Of a stretch of DNA of 64,000 nt, positions 41,894-51,292 are shown piece after piece. The stretch's first letter is position 1. Every line of letters starts with the position of its first letter. The DNA comes from Clostridia bacterium. Lineage in GTDB: Bacteria > Bacillota > Clostridia > Oscillospirales > CAG-272. The translations under genes were made by a program, and so were the position numbers. Below the pieces are notes generated by a model, which saw nothing but the letters and a program-made list of their open reading frames with translations, was not told the origin of the DNA and did not search any database. The stretch lies in contig JAGBCA010000050.1 in the NCBI GenBank assembly GCA_017938205.1, forward strand, positions 53,881-117,880, written 5' to 3'.

Positions 41894-43309
41894 TTACAAG
41901 GACAAAACGATACTCCGCTCTGAAAACGGAAGGCTTTTGCCTTTCATTTTTTGCACACGCTCATGCCCTTTGCCAAGTAAGAGAAGCGTATCGCCCGGGC
42001 GGCACAGCGAAAATGCATAGCGGATGGCCGCGGCACGGTCGGTCACAATGCGTGCCTTTGTTTTATCATCAAAAGCGGCATAGATCTGAGCGCAGATACC
42101 AAGCACGCTTTCTTCCCCGGGATCATCTGCCGTGATGACTGAGAAATCCATCCACTCGCCCGCCACCTTCGCAAGCTCGGTTCGCCTTCCCTCTCCTCTG
42201 CCGCCAACCGATCCGAACACGCAAAGCAAACGTCCTTTGGAGCGCCCGAACGCTGCCCTTGCAACTGCAGTAAAGCTTTCACGGTTATGCGCATAGTCGA
42301 TCACGACATGAATGCCCTTATGCAGGATTTGCTCGTATCGGCCGGGGATCGAAGCATCGGCAAGATACGGAAGGAACTCCACATCTCTTTTTCCCGTCAA
42401 CACAGCTGCCGCTGTTAGTGCCAAGCATGCATTGATCCGATTGTGCGCTCCAATGAGAGAAAGAAACGCTTCTCTCCCTTTATAGGAAAAGTTTTGCCCA
42501 TTTTCCCTCTCCGCAATCGTACGTGCGTCGTCTTTCATATGGATGATGTTTGGGGTATCGGAAACAATATGCTCCCCCAGCATCACCCCATGCGGCAATA
42601 TAGCCGCGGAAATTCCGTATAAAGAGAAAAGCGAACGCTTTGCACAAAGATATTCCATCATGCTTTCGTGCTCGCCTTTACCTACGTGATCCTTTGAAAA
42701 CGAAGTGAGTATCCCCAGTTGAAATTGCATACCGTACAACCTGGCACCGGATAAAGCAGCGCTCGAAACCTCGATCACCACGAAACGCATTCCCTTTTGC
42801 TTTAATTTTGAAAGCCAAGGAACGATCGTAAAAAGATTCGGGGTCGTATTGCTCGTCTGCTCCCATTTTTCTCCATCAAAAAGCCCAAGCGTTGTACTAC
42901 ATGCCGTCGGATACCCCGCACGACTCAAAATATGAGATAAAAGTTGAGCGGTAGTCGTTTTACCCTTCGTTCCCGTCACGGCGATAAGAGTGAATTCGTT
43001 TTTTTCTACACCGTAAAGATCCATCATAAGTCTGCAAAGATGTATCCGAACACTCTTTACGATCGCATAGGAGACCTCGCTTGGCAAAACGAGCTTATGC
43101 TCGCATAGAAAATGCCTGCACCCATGATTATACGCATCTCTTACATAATCATGCCCATCTCTCTGCACACCGCGCAAGCAAACGAAAAGAGATCCGTATT
43201 TGGCCTGCCCCGAGCTTTCCACTATTTCTGAAACTGCGGAAAAATCACCCGAAACAACAGCGCTCGGATCGCTTTTCAGAATATTTTCTATCGTTCCTTT
43301 TCGATTCAT
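41894..43309 (-). CDS. MurE-like Mur ligase paralogue
   Basis: The 471-residue Mur ligase has an N-terminal MurE-like domain (GSLFVCLRGVQRDGHDYV), the ATP loop VTGTKGKTTT near residue 112 and NTTPNLFTIVPWL. The central domain has VEVSSAAL-like VIEVSSAALSG, and HNRINACLALTAA and YAHNRESFT follow. The meso-diaminopimelate motif DNPR reads DDPG here, so that amino acid is not expected as substrate. Its ATG overlaps the stop of the D-aspartate-ligase-like ATP-grasp gene (4 bases). The pair probably builds a peptide on a nucleotide or lipid precursor, for example a Lys-containing stem. This is not the cell's only MurE candidate unless shown otherwise. Confidence 0.85.
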   Translation of the reverse strand: MNRKGTIENILKSDPSAVVSGDFSAVSEIVESSGQAKYGSLFVCLRGVQRDGHDYVRDAYNHGCRHFLCEHKLVLPSEVSYAIVKSVRIHLCRLMMDLYGVEKNEFTLIAVTGTKGKTTTAQLLSHILSRAGYPTACSTTLGLFDGEKWEQTSNTTPNLFTIVPWLSKLKQKGMRFVVIEVSSAALSGARLYGMQFQLGILTSFSKDHVGKGEHESMMEYLCAKRSLFSLYGISAAILPHGVMLGEHIVSDTPNIIHMKDDARTIAERENGQNFSYKGREAFLSLIGAHNRINACLALTAAAVLTGKRDVEFLPYLADASIPGRYEQILHKGIHVVIDYAHNRESFTAVARAAFGRSKGRLLCVFGSVGGRGEGRRTELAKVAGEWMDFSVITADDPGEESVLGICAQIYAAFDDKTKARIVTDRAAAIRYAFSLCRPGDTLLLLGKGHERVQKMKGKSLPFSERSIVLSL

Positions 43310-44505
43310 GCTTTTTTCTTCCTTTCTTCTTTAAGTGCCATCGTGCGTCGCACGGCATGCACCGGCAGATAAAGGCATCGTTTCAGAGTTAATCGCTCCC
43401 CCTCATAAGCAAATGGCGAAACTGCGCGCCCTCTGCGCCGCAAAGAAAGCAGCAATGCACGATTTTCAGCACTGACTCTGCGCACCACAGCACGAAACGG
43501 AACGGCGTGCCAAAGGCTGATACGTGAAGTAAGATCCGTTTCTATCATCCTTTTTCCTATGGCATCCACAAGAAACTGAGCGAGACTGATACCGCATGCG
43601 CGAAGATAATCGCAGCTACGTCCCTGCCGTGCATTCAATTCAAGAATATACGTTTTCCCTTTGAAAGTGAGAAGATCAAAATTCGCAATTCCAATATAGC
43701 CAATTCGTTCCAAAAAAGAAATCAGTCTACAGGTCAGGGCATCGGGCGGGCGACTGAGGATCGCTGCGTAATTGCCGCGAGCTCCGGCCGCACTTTCCTC
43801 TATCAACGCCTCGCCAAGCGCGCCGCGGCGCACGCGCCCTTCGCGATCCAAAAAAAGTGTCAGCGTCTTGGAAACGGCAGGCTCTTCCTTCGTTCCGATT
43901 CGTTCCTGTAATATGAGCTTGCCGCTATACCCCGAGGCATAGATCTTTTCTGATATATCCATGGCCTCCTTGGGATTTTTAGGAAAATAAACCTTCTGCA
44001 TTTCAGAAAAAGGATGCGCATAATACGCAACACTATCGCTTGGCTTCAAAACTGCAGGATACTCACCTATTGAGAGCAAATGTCCAAGAGAAAGATCCTC
44101 TTGCGAAAGAACTGTGGTCTTTGGATAAGGCAAAGTTGCCTTCTCCAGAAGAGAATAAAAGCTCGCTTTATCATGCACCGAAGCATACACCTCGCGCGGT
44201 GGTATCAGAAAGTGATAATGCTCATCCAGAGCATCTCGGTTTCTCTCCAAAAAATCTACGTACCAATCCCCACAAGGAACGAGAAAAGGGCGCTCCGACA
44301 TTCCTTTTGCAAAGCTAAGAAGCGCCGCTGTTCCAACCGCATCGTCTAAAATGTTCGGCTCTATGTGCACGTCTATAATAGACGAAACACCCGTGATACC
44401 GCAACGGTATCTGCAAAACGCTGTGCTTTTTACGCCGAATGCCGCGTGAAACGAAATAGCAACCGAATATGCATTCAGATCTCCGCCAAGCAAAACCACC
44501 CTCAT
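43306..44505 (-). CDS. ATP-grasp ligase resembling D-aspartate ligase
   Basis: The 399-residue ATP-grasp enzyme starts VVLLGGDLNAYSVAISFHAAFG. FLVPCGDWYVDFLERNRD and IPPREVYASVHDKASFYSLLEKATLPYPKT follow, the layout of enterococcal D-aspartate ligases that add D-Asp to the Lys side chain of the peptidoglycan stem. The C-terminal ATP-grasp domain shows IANFDLLTFKGKTYILELNARQGRS, with the usual Glu-Asn metal ligands. The start at 44505 has GGGAG with 6-base spacing; an adjacent ATG three bases upstream is possible. It overlaps the murE-like gene by 4 bases, so both are made together. The amino acid it adds is inferred. Confidence 0.78.
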   Translation of the reverse strand: MRVVLLGGDLNAYSVAISFHAAFGVKSTAFCRYRCGITGVSSIIDVHIEPNILDDAVGTAALLSFAKGMSERPFLVPCGDWYVDFLERNRDALDEHYHFLIPPREVYASVHDKASFYSLLEKATLPYPKTTVLSQEDLSLGHLLSIGEYPAVLKPSDSVAYYAHPFSEMQKVYFPKNPKEAMDISEKIYASGYSGKLILQERIGTKEEPAVSKTLTLFLDREGRVRRGALGEALIEESAAGARGNYAAILSRPPDALTCRLISFLERIGYIGIANFDLLTFKGKTYILELNARQGRSCDYLRACGISLAQFLVDAIGKRMIETDLTSRISLWHAVPFRAVVRRVSAENRALLLSLRRRGRAVSPFAYEGERLTLKRCLYLPVHAVRRTMALKEERKKKA

Positions 44506-44596
44506 CATTTTCTCCCTTACATGTGAGTTATAAAAAATGAGCCGCCCCGACAACCGTCGGGACAGCCCAAAAATATGTTAAAAGCAAGCGACACGT

Positions 44597-45079
44597 TTAA
44601 AGCGCGCCTGAGATCTCCATATCCGCAAAGCCGCCGCTGCGCAAAACCTCATACACGGCCACAGCCACCGCATTGGAAAGATTTAAGCATCGCAGGGTCG
44701 GAAGCATGGGGATCCGCACGCAACGGTCCAAATGCTCCCTCAAAAGCTCCTCCGGAAGACCGCGCGTTTCCGGCCCGAACATCAGGAACACCGGGCGAGG
44801 ATAGGCAACGTCGCAATAGTTCTTGTGTCCCTTAGAGGAAAAATAATAGATCTCGGCATCGGGATTTTTTTCATAAAAATCCGCAAGGCTCTCATAATAT
44901 GTGACGCTCAGCTTGTCCCAATAATCAAGACCTGCACGCTTCAAGGTTCTGTCACTGATCTCAAAGCCAATGGGCTTAATGATATGCAGAGCCGCTCCCG
45001 TAACAGCGCAGGTGCGGGAAATGTTGCCCGTATTCTGTGGGATCTCGGGACAATACAGTACGATATTGATAGGCTTCAT
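44597..45079 (-). CDS. trmL: tRNA (cytidine/uridine-34-2'-O)-methyltransferase
   Basis: The 160-residue SPOUT-fold methyltransferase modifies the wobble ribose of tRNA-Leu. It has NIVLYCPEIPQNTGNISRTC at the N-terminus, the knot-forming motifs FGPETRGLPEELL near residue 100 and LRCLNLSNAVAVAVYEVLR near 135. The length is right for TrmL. The start at 45079 is chosen because AAGGAT lies upstream and the protein family begins MKPINIVLY; an upstream in-frame ATG adds a non-conserved 25 residues. It lies divergent from secA with a 217-base gap. A GC-rich hairpin at 44545-44565 may terminate it. Confidence 0.93.
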   Translation of the reverse strand: MKPINIVLYCPEIPQNTGNISRTCAVTGAALHIIKPIGFEISDRTLKRAGLDYWDKLSVTYYESLADFYEKNPDAEIYYFSSKGHKNYCDVAYPRPVFLMFGPETRGLPEELLREHLDRCVRIPMLPTLRCLNLSNAVAVAVYEVLRSGGFADMEISGAL

Positions 45080-45296
45080 ACAAAGGATATCCTTTTTTTC
45101 TTTTTTTATGTGCTCTACGATACATATTTTACTCCCGAAGGACAAAAAGGTCAAGTATTATTTCAAAAAAATAAATATATTTCAAATATTTACATTTTTC
45201 TCTTTTATTTCCGAGCAAAGCGTGCTATACTATAATGTAAATATTTTTTCATTTTCCGCGGAGCAAAAAAATGCACCGCAAAAAAAGGAGATCTAC

Positions 45297-48041
45297 ATGG
45301 GACTTTTCAAATCATACAGCGAAAAGCAGATCAAGCGTATCATGCCCTTGGTGAACCGCATCGAGGCACTTGCCCCCACCTTTGCCGCTATGAGCGACGA
45401 GGAAATGCGCGCATATACAGACAAGCTGAAGGGTGACCTTGCAAACGGCAAGACCCTTGACGATATTCTTCCCGAGGCCTTTGCGCTCGTGCGCGAGGCG
45501 GCTGACCGCGTGCTCGGCAAGCGCCCCTTCACCGTACAGCTGATGGGCGGTATCCTTCTGCACCAAGGCAGAATTGCCGAAATGAAAACCGGTGAGGGTA
45601 AGACTCTCGTTGCAACCCTTCCCGCCTATCTGAATGCGCTGACGGGCAAGGGCGTGCATATCGTTACGGTCAACGATTATCTTGCGAAGCGTGACAGCGA
45701 CGAGATGGGCAAGGTTTACGGCTTCCTTGGGCTGACGACCGGTCTGATCATTCACGGCCAGACTCCCGATGAGAAGCGCCGCGCCTATGCTGCCGATATT
45801 ACCTACGGAACGAACAACGAGCTCGGCTTCGACTATCTTCGTGACAATATGGTAGTCTACAAGGAGCGCATGGTGCAGAGAGGCCACGCCTTTGCCATCG
45901 TGGACGAGGTGGACTCCATTCTGATCGATGAAGCGAGAACGCCCTTGATCATTTCAGGCGCGGGAACGAAGTCCACCGATCTCTATGCAGCGGCGGACAG
46001 CTTTGTTCGCACCCTGAAGCGCCACGTGATCAAGGAGATCGACACCAAGCAGGATCTCGACGTTTACGAGGAGGATTATATCGTTGACGAGAAGGCCCGC
46101 ACCGCCGTTCTGACACAGCACGGTATCGCCAAGGCAGAAAAATATTTTCACCTTGAAAACCTCTCCGATCCCGAGAACAGCTCCCTCTATCATCATATCA
46201 ACACCGCCATCAAGGCGCACGGCGTTATGAAGGTGGATGTGGACTACATCGTGAAGGACGACCAGGTGATCATCGTTGACTCCTTTACGGGTCGTCTTAT
46301 GCCCGGCCGCCGCTTTAACGACGGCTTGCACCAGGCGCTGGAGGCAAAGGAAAAGGTTAAGATCCAGAAGGAAACGCGCACGCTTGCTACCGTTACCTTC
46401 CAGAACTACTTCCGTATGTACGGCAAGCTCTCGGGTATGACGGGTACGGCTTTGACCGAGGAGGACGAGTTCCGCGACATCTACGCGCTCGATGTTGTTG
46501 AGGTTCCTACAAATAAGCCCATGATCCGTGTGGATGAAAACGATGCAGTCTACCGCACCTATGCCGGCAAGATCCGCGCCATCGTTGCACAGATCAAGGA
46601 GTGCCACGAGAAGGGACAGCCCGTGCTCGTTGGTACGGTTTCGATCGATAAATCCGAGGAGCTTTCCGCCATTCTTAAGCGCGCGGGTATTCCCCACAAC
46701 GTGCTGAATGCAAAGCAGCACGAGAAGGAGGCGGATATCGTTGCGCAGGCAGGCCGACTCGGCGCCGTTACCATCTCAACGAACATGGCCGGACGTGGTA
46801 CGGATATTATGCTGGGCGGTAACCCCGAATATATGGCGAAGGCCGATCTGCGCAAGCGCGGCTATGAGGACGGCGTGATCGCAGAGGCCGTTGGCACCGC
46901 GCCCGCAAGCAACGAGACGGTTGCAGAGGCGAGGGAGCTTTTCCGTGAGCTTTACAAGAAATATAAGGAGCAGATACGCCCCGAGGCTGAAAAGGTGAAG
47001 GCCGCAGGCGGTCTTTATATCCTCGGCACGGAGCGGCACGAGAGCCGCCGTATTGACAACCAGCTGCGCGGCCGAAGCGGCCGTCAGGGCGACGAGGGCC
47101 GCTCGCGCTTCTATCTCTCCTTGGAGGATGATCTGATGCGTCTCTTCGGCTCGGAGCGTCTGATGGGAATTACGCAGAAGCTCGGTCTTGGCGATGATAT
47201 GCAGATCGATGCACGCATTCTTTCCGGCTCGATCGAAAAGGCACAGAGAAAGATCGAATCGATGAACTTTGCTCGCAGAAAGAACGTATTGACCTACGAC
47301 GACGTGATGAACCAGCAAAGAAGCGTGATCTACAAGCAAAGAAGCGACGTGCTTTGCAGTGATAATATCCGCGAAACCATTGAGAATATGATTCTCTCCT
47401 CCGTGAAGGAGCAGGCAGAATTCTGCTTCGGTGTTCCCGAAAAGGATCATTGGAAATTTGATGAGTTCCGCAATCACTATATGGGGCTTCTTACGGATGA
47501 CAAGGATTTCAAATACACTGACGAGGAGCTTGCATCGCTGGACAAGGACGCTCTCACCGAGGAGCTTTGTGACAAAGCACTTTCGATCTATCGCGGCAAG
47601 GACGCGCTCTTTGCGGCCATCGAGGGAATGCACCCCGATGCTATGCGCGAGATCGAGAAGGTCATCCTGCTCGAAAACGTGGACAAAAAATGGATGGAGC
47701 ACCTCGATAACATGGAGGAGCTCAAGGAATATATCGGCCTCAACTCCTATGCACAGCGCGATCCCGTTGCTATGTACCGCATCCAGGGCGCCGATCTTTT
47801 CGACACAATGATCGACGATATTAAAGAGGATACCGTTCGAAAGATCCTCTCCGTCGTACCTAAGATACAGAAGGTGGAGCGTGTGCAGGTCGCAACGCCC
47901 TTGGTCGAGGGCTTCGGCGACGGAAAGTCCGTAAAGAAAGCGCCCGTGAAATCCACTAAGGTGGGAAGAAACGATCCCTGCCCCTGCGGAAGCGGACAAA
48001 AATACAAGAAATGCTGCGGCAGAAACAGCACAGAAGCTTGA
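45297..48041 (+). CDS. secA: Protein translocase ATPase SecA
   Basis: The 914-residue motor of the Sec translocase has the DEAD-type ATPase MKTGEGKTLVATLPAYLNALTGKGVHIVTVNDYLAKRD, then DEVDSILIDEARTPLIISG, VTISTNMAGRGTDIMLGG and the helical scaffold. The C-terminal zinc tail NDPCPCGSGQKYKKCCG binds SecB or membrane lipid. All essential motifs are intact, and the length is slightly above Bacillus SecA. AAAGGAG lies 7 bases before the ATG at 45297; a much longer in-frame reading upstream is non-coding because the family begins MGLFKS. The two following membrane proteins are co-directional and close, 11 and 7 bases apart. Confidence 0.98.
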   Translation: MGLFKSYSEKQIKRIMPLVNRIEALAPTFAAMSDEEMRAYTDKLKGDLANGKTLDDILPEAFALVREAADRVLGKRPFTVQLMGGILLHQGRIAEMKTGEGKTLVATLPAYLNALTGKGVHIVTVNDYLAKRDSDEMGKVYGFLGLTTGLIIHGQTPDEKRRAYAADITYGTNNELGFDYLRDNMVVYKERMVQRGHAFAIVDEVDSILIDEARTPLIISGAGTKSTDLYAAADSFVRTLKRHVIKEIDTKQDLDVYEEDYIVDEKARTAVLTQHGIAKAEKYFHLENLSDPENSSLYHHINTAIKAHGVMKVDVDYIVKDDQVIIVDSFTGRLMPGRRFNDGLHQALEAKEKVKIQKETRTLATVTFQNYFRMYGKLSGMTGTALTEEDEFRDIYALDVVEVPTNKPMIRVDENDAVYRTYAGKIRAIVAQIKECHEKGQPVLVGTVSIDKSEELSAILKRAGIPHNVLNAKQHEKEADIVAQAGRLGAVTISTNMAGRGTDIMLGGNPEYMAKADLRKRGYEDGVIAEAVGTAPASNETVAEARELFRELYKKYKEQIRPEAEKVKAAGGLYILGTERHESRRIDNQLRGRSGRQGDEGRSRFYLSLEDDLMRLFGSERLMGITQKLGLGDDMQIDARILSGSIEKAQRKIESMNFARRKNVLTYDDVMNQQRSVIYKQRSDVLCSDNIRETIENMILSSVKEQAEFCFGVPEKDHWKFDEFRNHYMGLLTDDKDFKYTDEELASLDKDALTEELCDKALSIYRGKDALFAAIEGMHPDAMREIEKVILLENVDKKWMEHLDNMEELKEYIGLNSYAQRDPVAMYRIQGADLFDTMIDDIKEDTVRKILSVVPKIQKVERVQVATPLVEGFGDGKSVKKAPVKSTKVGRNDPCPCGSGQKYKKCCGRNSTEA

Positions 48042-48052
48042 GGTAGGGGAAG

Positions 48053-48745
48053 ATGGGATTCGGTATTCTCTTTATCGGTTATATCTTTCTTCTCAACATC
48101 TCCTTCTACGCATATACGGACGTTTTAGCGGGTGTGCTCATGCTACTTGCCTTGGAAAAACTCAGAGTTTGGAACCAAGGCTTTAAAGCCTCCTTTTTTG
48201 CAACGATCCCTTTCTTTCTGATCGGAACGATTGAATTCGTATTGAAGCTGCTAACCATGTTTTCGATCGCAGTTGCACCCGCACTTTCCGTCACGGTGGC
48301 CGTGCTTCGTATGGTTTCGCTCTGCCCGTTGCACCTATGCCTCCTCGTTGGGATCAAGCAGATCACAAAGGAGGTTGGTCTTGACAAGATGGAAAGCCGT
48401 GCGATCATGCTTCTCCCCTTCTCCCCCTTGCTCCACGTGTGCCAGGCCTTCTTTGAGATCCCGTCTCTTTTTTCCGGTGTTAAGGAACAAAATCTTCTTA
48501 CCGTGCAATTTATACTTCTGATCGCGTCACTCGTATTTTCATTCATTATGCTAAGCTTCATTTACAAATGCTATGCAAGGATCTGTCTGCCATCCGACGT
48601 TAATATGGAGCAGAAGCCTTCGCGTTTTCGCTTTGTGAACGAATACAGAGCAAAAAAGGAAGAAGAACAGCGTGCCGAGATCGAAGCTCGCATCGCCGAA
48701 ATGAAGCAAAAGAATCAAAAAGCAAAAAAGAAGAAAAAAAGATAA
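48053..48745 (+). CDS. Multi-pass membrane protein of unknown function
   Basis: The 230-residue protein has about five or six membrane helices between residues 1 and 165, then a charged helical C-terminus ending in a Lys-rich run (KKKKKR). I recognise no family. It begins 11 bases after secA with GGTAGGGGAAG upstream, and the next membrane gene starts 7 bases after its stop. The position after secA suggests an export or membrane-biogenesis accessory, but the order alone is weak evidence. It and the next protein share the style of several short hydrophobic segments and a cytoplasmic basic end, without clear sequence similarity. Confidence 0.8.
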   Translation: MGFGILFIGYIFLLNISFYAYTDVLAGVLMLLALEKLRVWNQGFKASFFATIPFFLIGTIEFVLKLLTMFSIAVAPALSVTVAVLRMVSLCPLHLCLLVGIKQITKEVGLDKMESRAIMLLPFSPLLHVCQAFFEIPSLFSGVKEQNLLTVQFILLIASLVFSFIMLSFIYKCYARICLPSDVNMEQKPSRFRFVNEYRAKKEEEQRAEIEARIAEMKQKNQKAKKKKKR

Positions 48746-48752
48746 GGTTTTT

Positions 48753-50192
48753 ATGAAAAAGAAAAAGAATTACTACTTGCGCCTTGGTGCGGCACTGCTT
48801 CTGCTTTGCAATCCAAACATCCATGTCATAGATATTCTGCCCGATTTTATCGCATATTTTTTGATTTTTTCTGTCATATCTGAGGCAGCGGATCTTGCAC
48901 CGCATTTTGCACAGGCGAGAGACGCTTGCAAAAAGCTTGCAATTCTCGGACTCCTAAAAATTCCCGCATCCTTTTTGATCCTGCTTGCACGATCTCACAA
49001 CACGATGGACTCCAATCTCATCCCCACCTTTGCGATCATTTTTGCGGTTTTCGAGATGATACTCGGGTGCACGTTTATATACCGCGCATCCGAAGCGCTC
49101 TTCTATCTTGGCGAGCGCAGTGATGCATCGGCTCTGATCTCCTCATTTTATATTACCGCCCCCAAGTCACAAGCGACCGCACCGCGTTCTCCTTTTTGCC
49201 GCAGCCGACAGCCGGAGGAGCTGCGCACGCTTTCTTATTTTTTCCTCTTCGTTAAGTGCTTTGCTTCCTTTCTTCCCGAGCTTCTACTGCTGACGAGAAA
49301 GCAGGAATACGTTGGCGATTACCAAGGACAGACCGCACTTATGCGGCTCTATCCGTACGTTCTGATCCTCGCCCTCGTTCTCACGCTTTCCGTTGGGATC
49401 TATTGGTTTATTCTCTCTTTTGCATACCTACGTTCGGTTCGTACGGAAGGAAAATTCCTTTTTGCACTTCAAAACCTTGCAGGTGAGGATCTGATCAAAA
49501 AAAAGGAGCAGCGCACGCTTTGTGCCGCTCACATACTCGGTTTTTCCCTGCTTGCGATCGCAACGCTATTTTCGCTCAATTTCATGCCGATCTTCTGCTA
49601 TGCGCTCTTTCTGATGCTCGGCGCATCCTGGCTACGCACGACGAAGACATTGCGACGTTGTGTTCGAGCATTCGGTATTCTTTCCATTCTCTCCTCGCTT
49701 GTGCAGGCGCTCATGCTTGAAGTATTTGAATATGACTATGGCTACAAAAGTCTTTATGCCGACCTTGAAGCACAGCAGGCCTATATCCCCTGTGTGATCG
49801 CCGCGGCGATCAATAGTGCTCTGATCCTTGCATTGGTGGTCTCCGTATTTTTTTCGCTTCGCCATACAACGCTTTATACGCTCGGCACATCCCCCACAAG
49901 CGAACGCTATGGTCCTGCCGAGAGAAAATATCACGCGGAGCTTTCTCGCTTCAATCTTGTTTTTCTCGTTTTTGGCGCATTATCCACAATTTGTCGCGGA
50001 ATCTACGTGTATTTGCGCGGACAGGTCATCTTCGTTCCCTCAAGCATCGTGGCCACAGCCGGCGCATTTTCGCATAAACTGGAATTCTGGCCTCTGATTC
50101 TCGTTGGAATTGCAATTCCCTATATAATCTTCGGATTTTATTACATGGGTGTTATGAAAGAGGAGATCACTCTCACCTTGAACGAGGAATGA
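48753..50192 (+). CDS. Large multi-pass membrane protein of unknown function
   Basis: The 479-residue protein has about ten to twelve hydrophobic segments interspersed with short polar loops. It starts MKKKKNYYLRLGAALLLLC, a positive-inside N-terminus, and its second and third helices hold paired aromatic residues. No motif of a transporter or enzyme is visible. It follows the 230-residue membrane protein by 7 bases and is followed by a strong terminator, so secA and the two membrane genes may be one transcript. Function is unknown. Confidence 0.8.
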   Translation: MKKKKNYYLRLGAALLLLCNPNIHVIDILPDFIAYFLIFSVISEAADLAPHFAQARDACKKLAILGLLKIPASFLILLARSHNTMDSNLIPTFAIIFAVFEMILGCTFIYRASEALFYLGERSDASALISSFYITAPKSQATAPRSPFCRSRQPEELRTLSYFFLFVKCFASFLPELLLLTRKQEYVGDYQGQTALMRLYPYVLILALVLTLSVGIYWFILSFAYLRSVRTEGKFLFALQNLAGEDLIKKKEQRTLCAAHILGFSLLAIATLFSLNFMPIFCYALFLMLGASWLRTTKTLRRCVRAFGILSILSSLVQALMLEVFEYDYGYKSLYADLEAQQAYIPCVIAAAINSALILALVVSVFFSLRHTTLYTLGTSPTSERYGPAERKYHAELSRFNLVFLVFGALSTICRGIYVYLRGQVIFVPSSIVATAGAFSHKLEFWPLILVGIAIPYIIFGFYYMGVMKEEITLTLNEE

Positions 50193-50220
50193 TTTCCTAT
50201 TTCAACCTTTTTATATTTAG

Positions 50221-50273
50221 AATGCCAAGGCATTACACTCTTTGAGCGGAGGGGATGCCTTGGCATTTTTTTT
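50221..50273 (+). terminator. Terminator after the secA-membrane gene group
   Basis: A 13-bp perfect stem (50221-50233 with 50255-50267) has a 21-base loop and is followed by T8. Confidence 0.9.
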
Positions 50274-50283
50274 GCAAAACCCC

Positions 50284-50315
50284 TTGACAAAACCATACTA
50301 TGTGTTGTATAGTAT
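50284..50315 (+). promoter_or_regulatory. Promoter with overlapping PadR-type dyad
   Basis: TTGACA (50284-50289) and TATAGT (50308-50313) have 18-base spacing. A perfect 7-bp dyad ATACTAT/ATAGTAT (50295-50301 with 50309-50315, 7 bases between) covers the -10 box, so the PadR protein may repress its own operon. Confidence 0.72.
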
Positions 50316-50335
50316 TATGTGTAAGGAGGTATCAG

Positions 50336-50647
50336 ATGGATATTCAAATGAAACGCGGCCTATTGGACGTTCTCGTTCTTGCGGCAATCAAGGATGAGGA
50401 TTCCTACGGCTATAAGATCATCAAGGACGTTTCTCCCTTTGTGGAGATTTCGGAATCCACACTGTATCCCATTTTGCGCCGCCTTGAGGCCGTATCTCTT
50501 CTGACAGTACGCACGGCCATTCACAATGGGCGACTGCGAAAATACTATCGCATCACCCCTGCAGGACTTTTGCGCCTCGAGGAATTCAAGCGAGAATGGA
50601 AGGAGCTTCTTTCCATCTATAAATTCGTTACCAAGGAAGGACTTTAA
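50336..50647 (+). CDS. PadR-family transcriptional regulator
   Basis: The 103-residue winged-helix protein reads MDIQMKRGLLDVLVLAAIKDEDSYGYKIIKD. SESTLYPILRRLEAVSLL and GRLRKYYRITPAG follow, the core of the PadR HTH. It begins at 50336 with AAGGAGG 7 bases upstream. The gene forms an operon with a DUF1700 gene (3 bases downstream) and a DUF4097 gene, a combination widespread in Firmicutes and linked to envelope stress. A dyad covers the promoter, consistent with autoregulation. The ligand is unknown. Confidence 0.95.
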   Translation: MDIQMKRGLLDVLVLAAIKDEDSYGYKIIKDVSPFVEISESTLYPILRRLEAVSLLTVRTAIHNGRLRKYYRITPAGLLRLEEFKREWKELLSIYKFVTKEGL

Positions 50648-50650
50648 GTC

Positions 50651-51292
50651 ATGAAGAAAAATGAATTTTTACGCGAGCTGCGCATTCGGCTCTCGGATCT
50701 TCCCGCGGCGGATCTCAGAAAATCCCTTGATTATTACAGCGAGATGATCGATGACAGAATGGAGGACGGCCTTTCTGAGGAAGAGGCTGTGAAAAAAATC
50801 GGAACGCCTGCTATGGCGGCGGCGCAGATCATGCAGGAGCTCCCTATGATAACACTTGCACGCGCAAGAGTTGGCGAAGATAGATCTGCACTTGCTATTA
50901 TCCTTATCATCCTCGGCTCTCCTCTGTGGATCTCACTTTTTGCGGTTACATTCTCACTTGTAATAGTTTTTTTTACAGTTCTTTTAGCCATATTAGTTAC
51001 ATTCTTTTCTCTTTGCGTGGCTTTTTGGGCGGCGGAGCTATGTTTTGCAGCCGGAGCGATCGCCGGATTGATCGGATGCCCGTTAACAATTATTTTCGAG
51101 GGACGGGTGGTGCTCGGCATTCTTTTTCTCGGCGCTGCATTGGTTTTTGCGGCGCTTGCGATCTTCGGATATTTTGGCGCGATCCTTGGCACAAAGGGCC
51201 TACTTTTTCTTTCTAAATATATAATGAAGCTATATGAGCTTATTTTCAAATTTATAAAATTCTGCTTGATTCGAAAGGAGACGATACGATGA
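50651..51292 (+). CDS. DUF1700 (HAAS-domain) membrane protein
   Basis: The 213-residue protein has an N-terminal cytoplasmic HAAS-like domain (MKKNEFLRELRIRLSDLPAADLRKSLDYYSEMIDDRMEDG and EEEAVKKIGTPAMAA). About four membrane helices follow (for example IAGLIGCPLTIIFEGRVVLGILFLG). DUF1700 proteins are usually encoded between a PadR regulator and a DUF4097 protein, and are thought to transmit envelope status to the regulator; the mechanism is not settled. The stop overlaps the next gene start by 4 bases. Confidence 0.92.
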   Translation: MKKNEFLRELRIRLSDLPAADLRKSLDYYSEMIDDRMEDGLSEEEAVKKIGTPAMAAAQIMQELPMITLARARVGEDRSALAIILIILGSPLWISLFAVTFSLVIVFFTVLLAILVTFFSLCVAFWAAELCFAAGAIAGLIGCPLTIIFEGRVVLGILFLGAALVFAALAIFGYFGAILGTKGLLFLSKYIMKLYELIFKFIKFCLIRKETIR

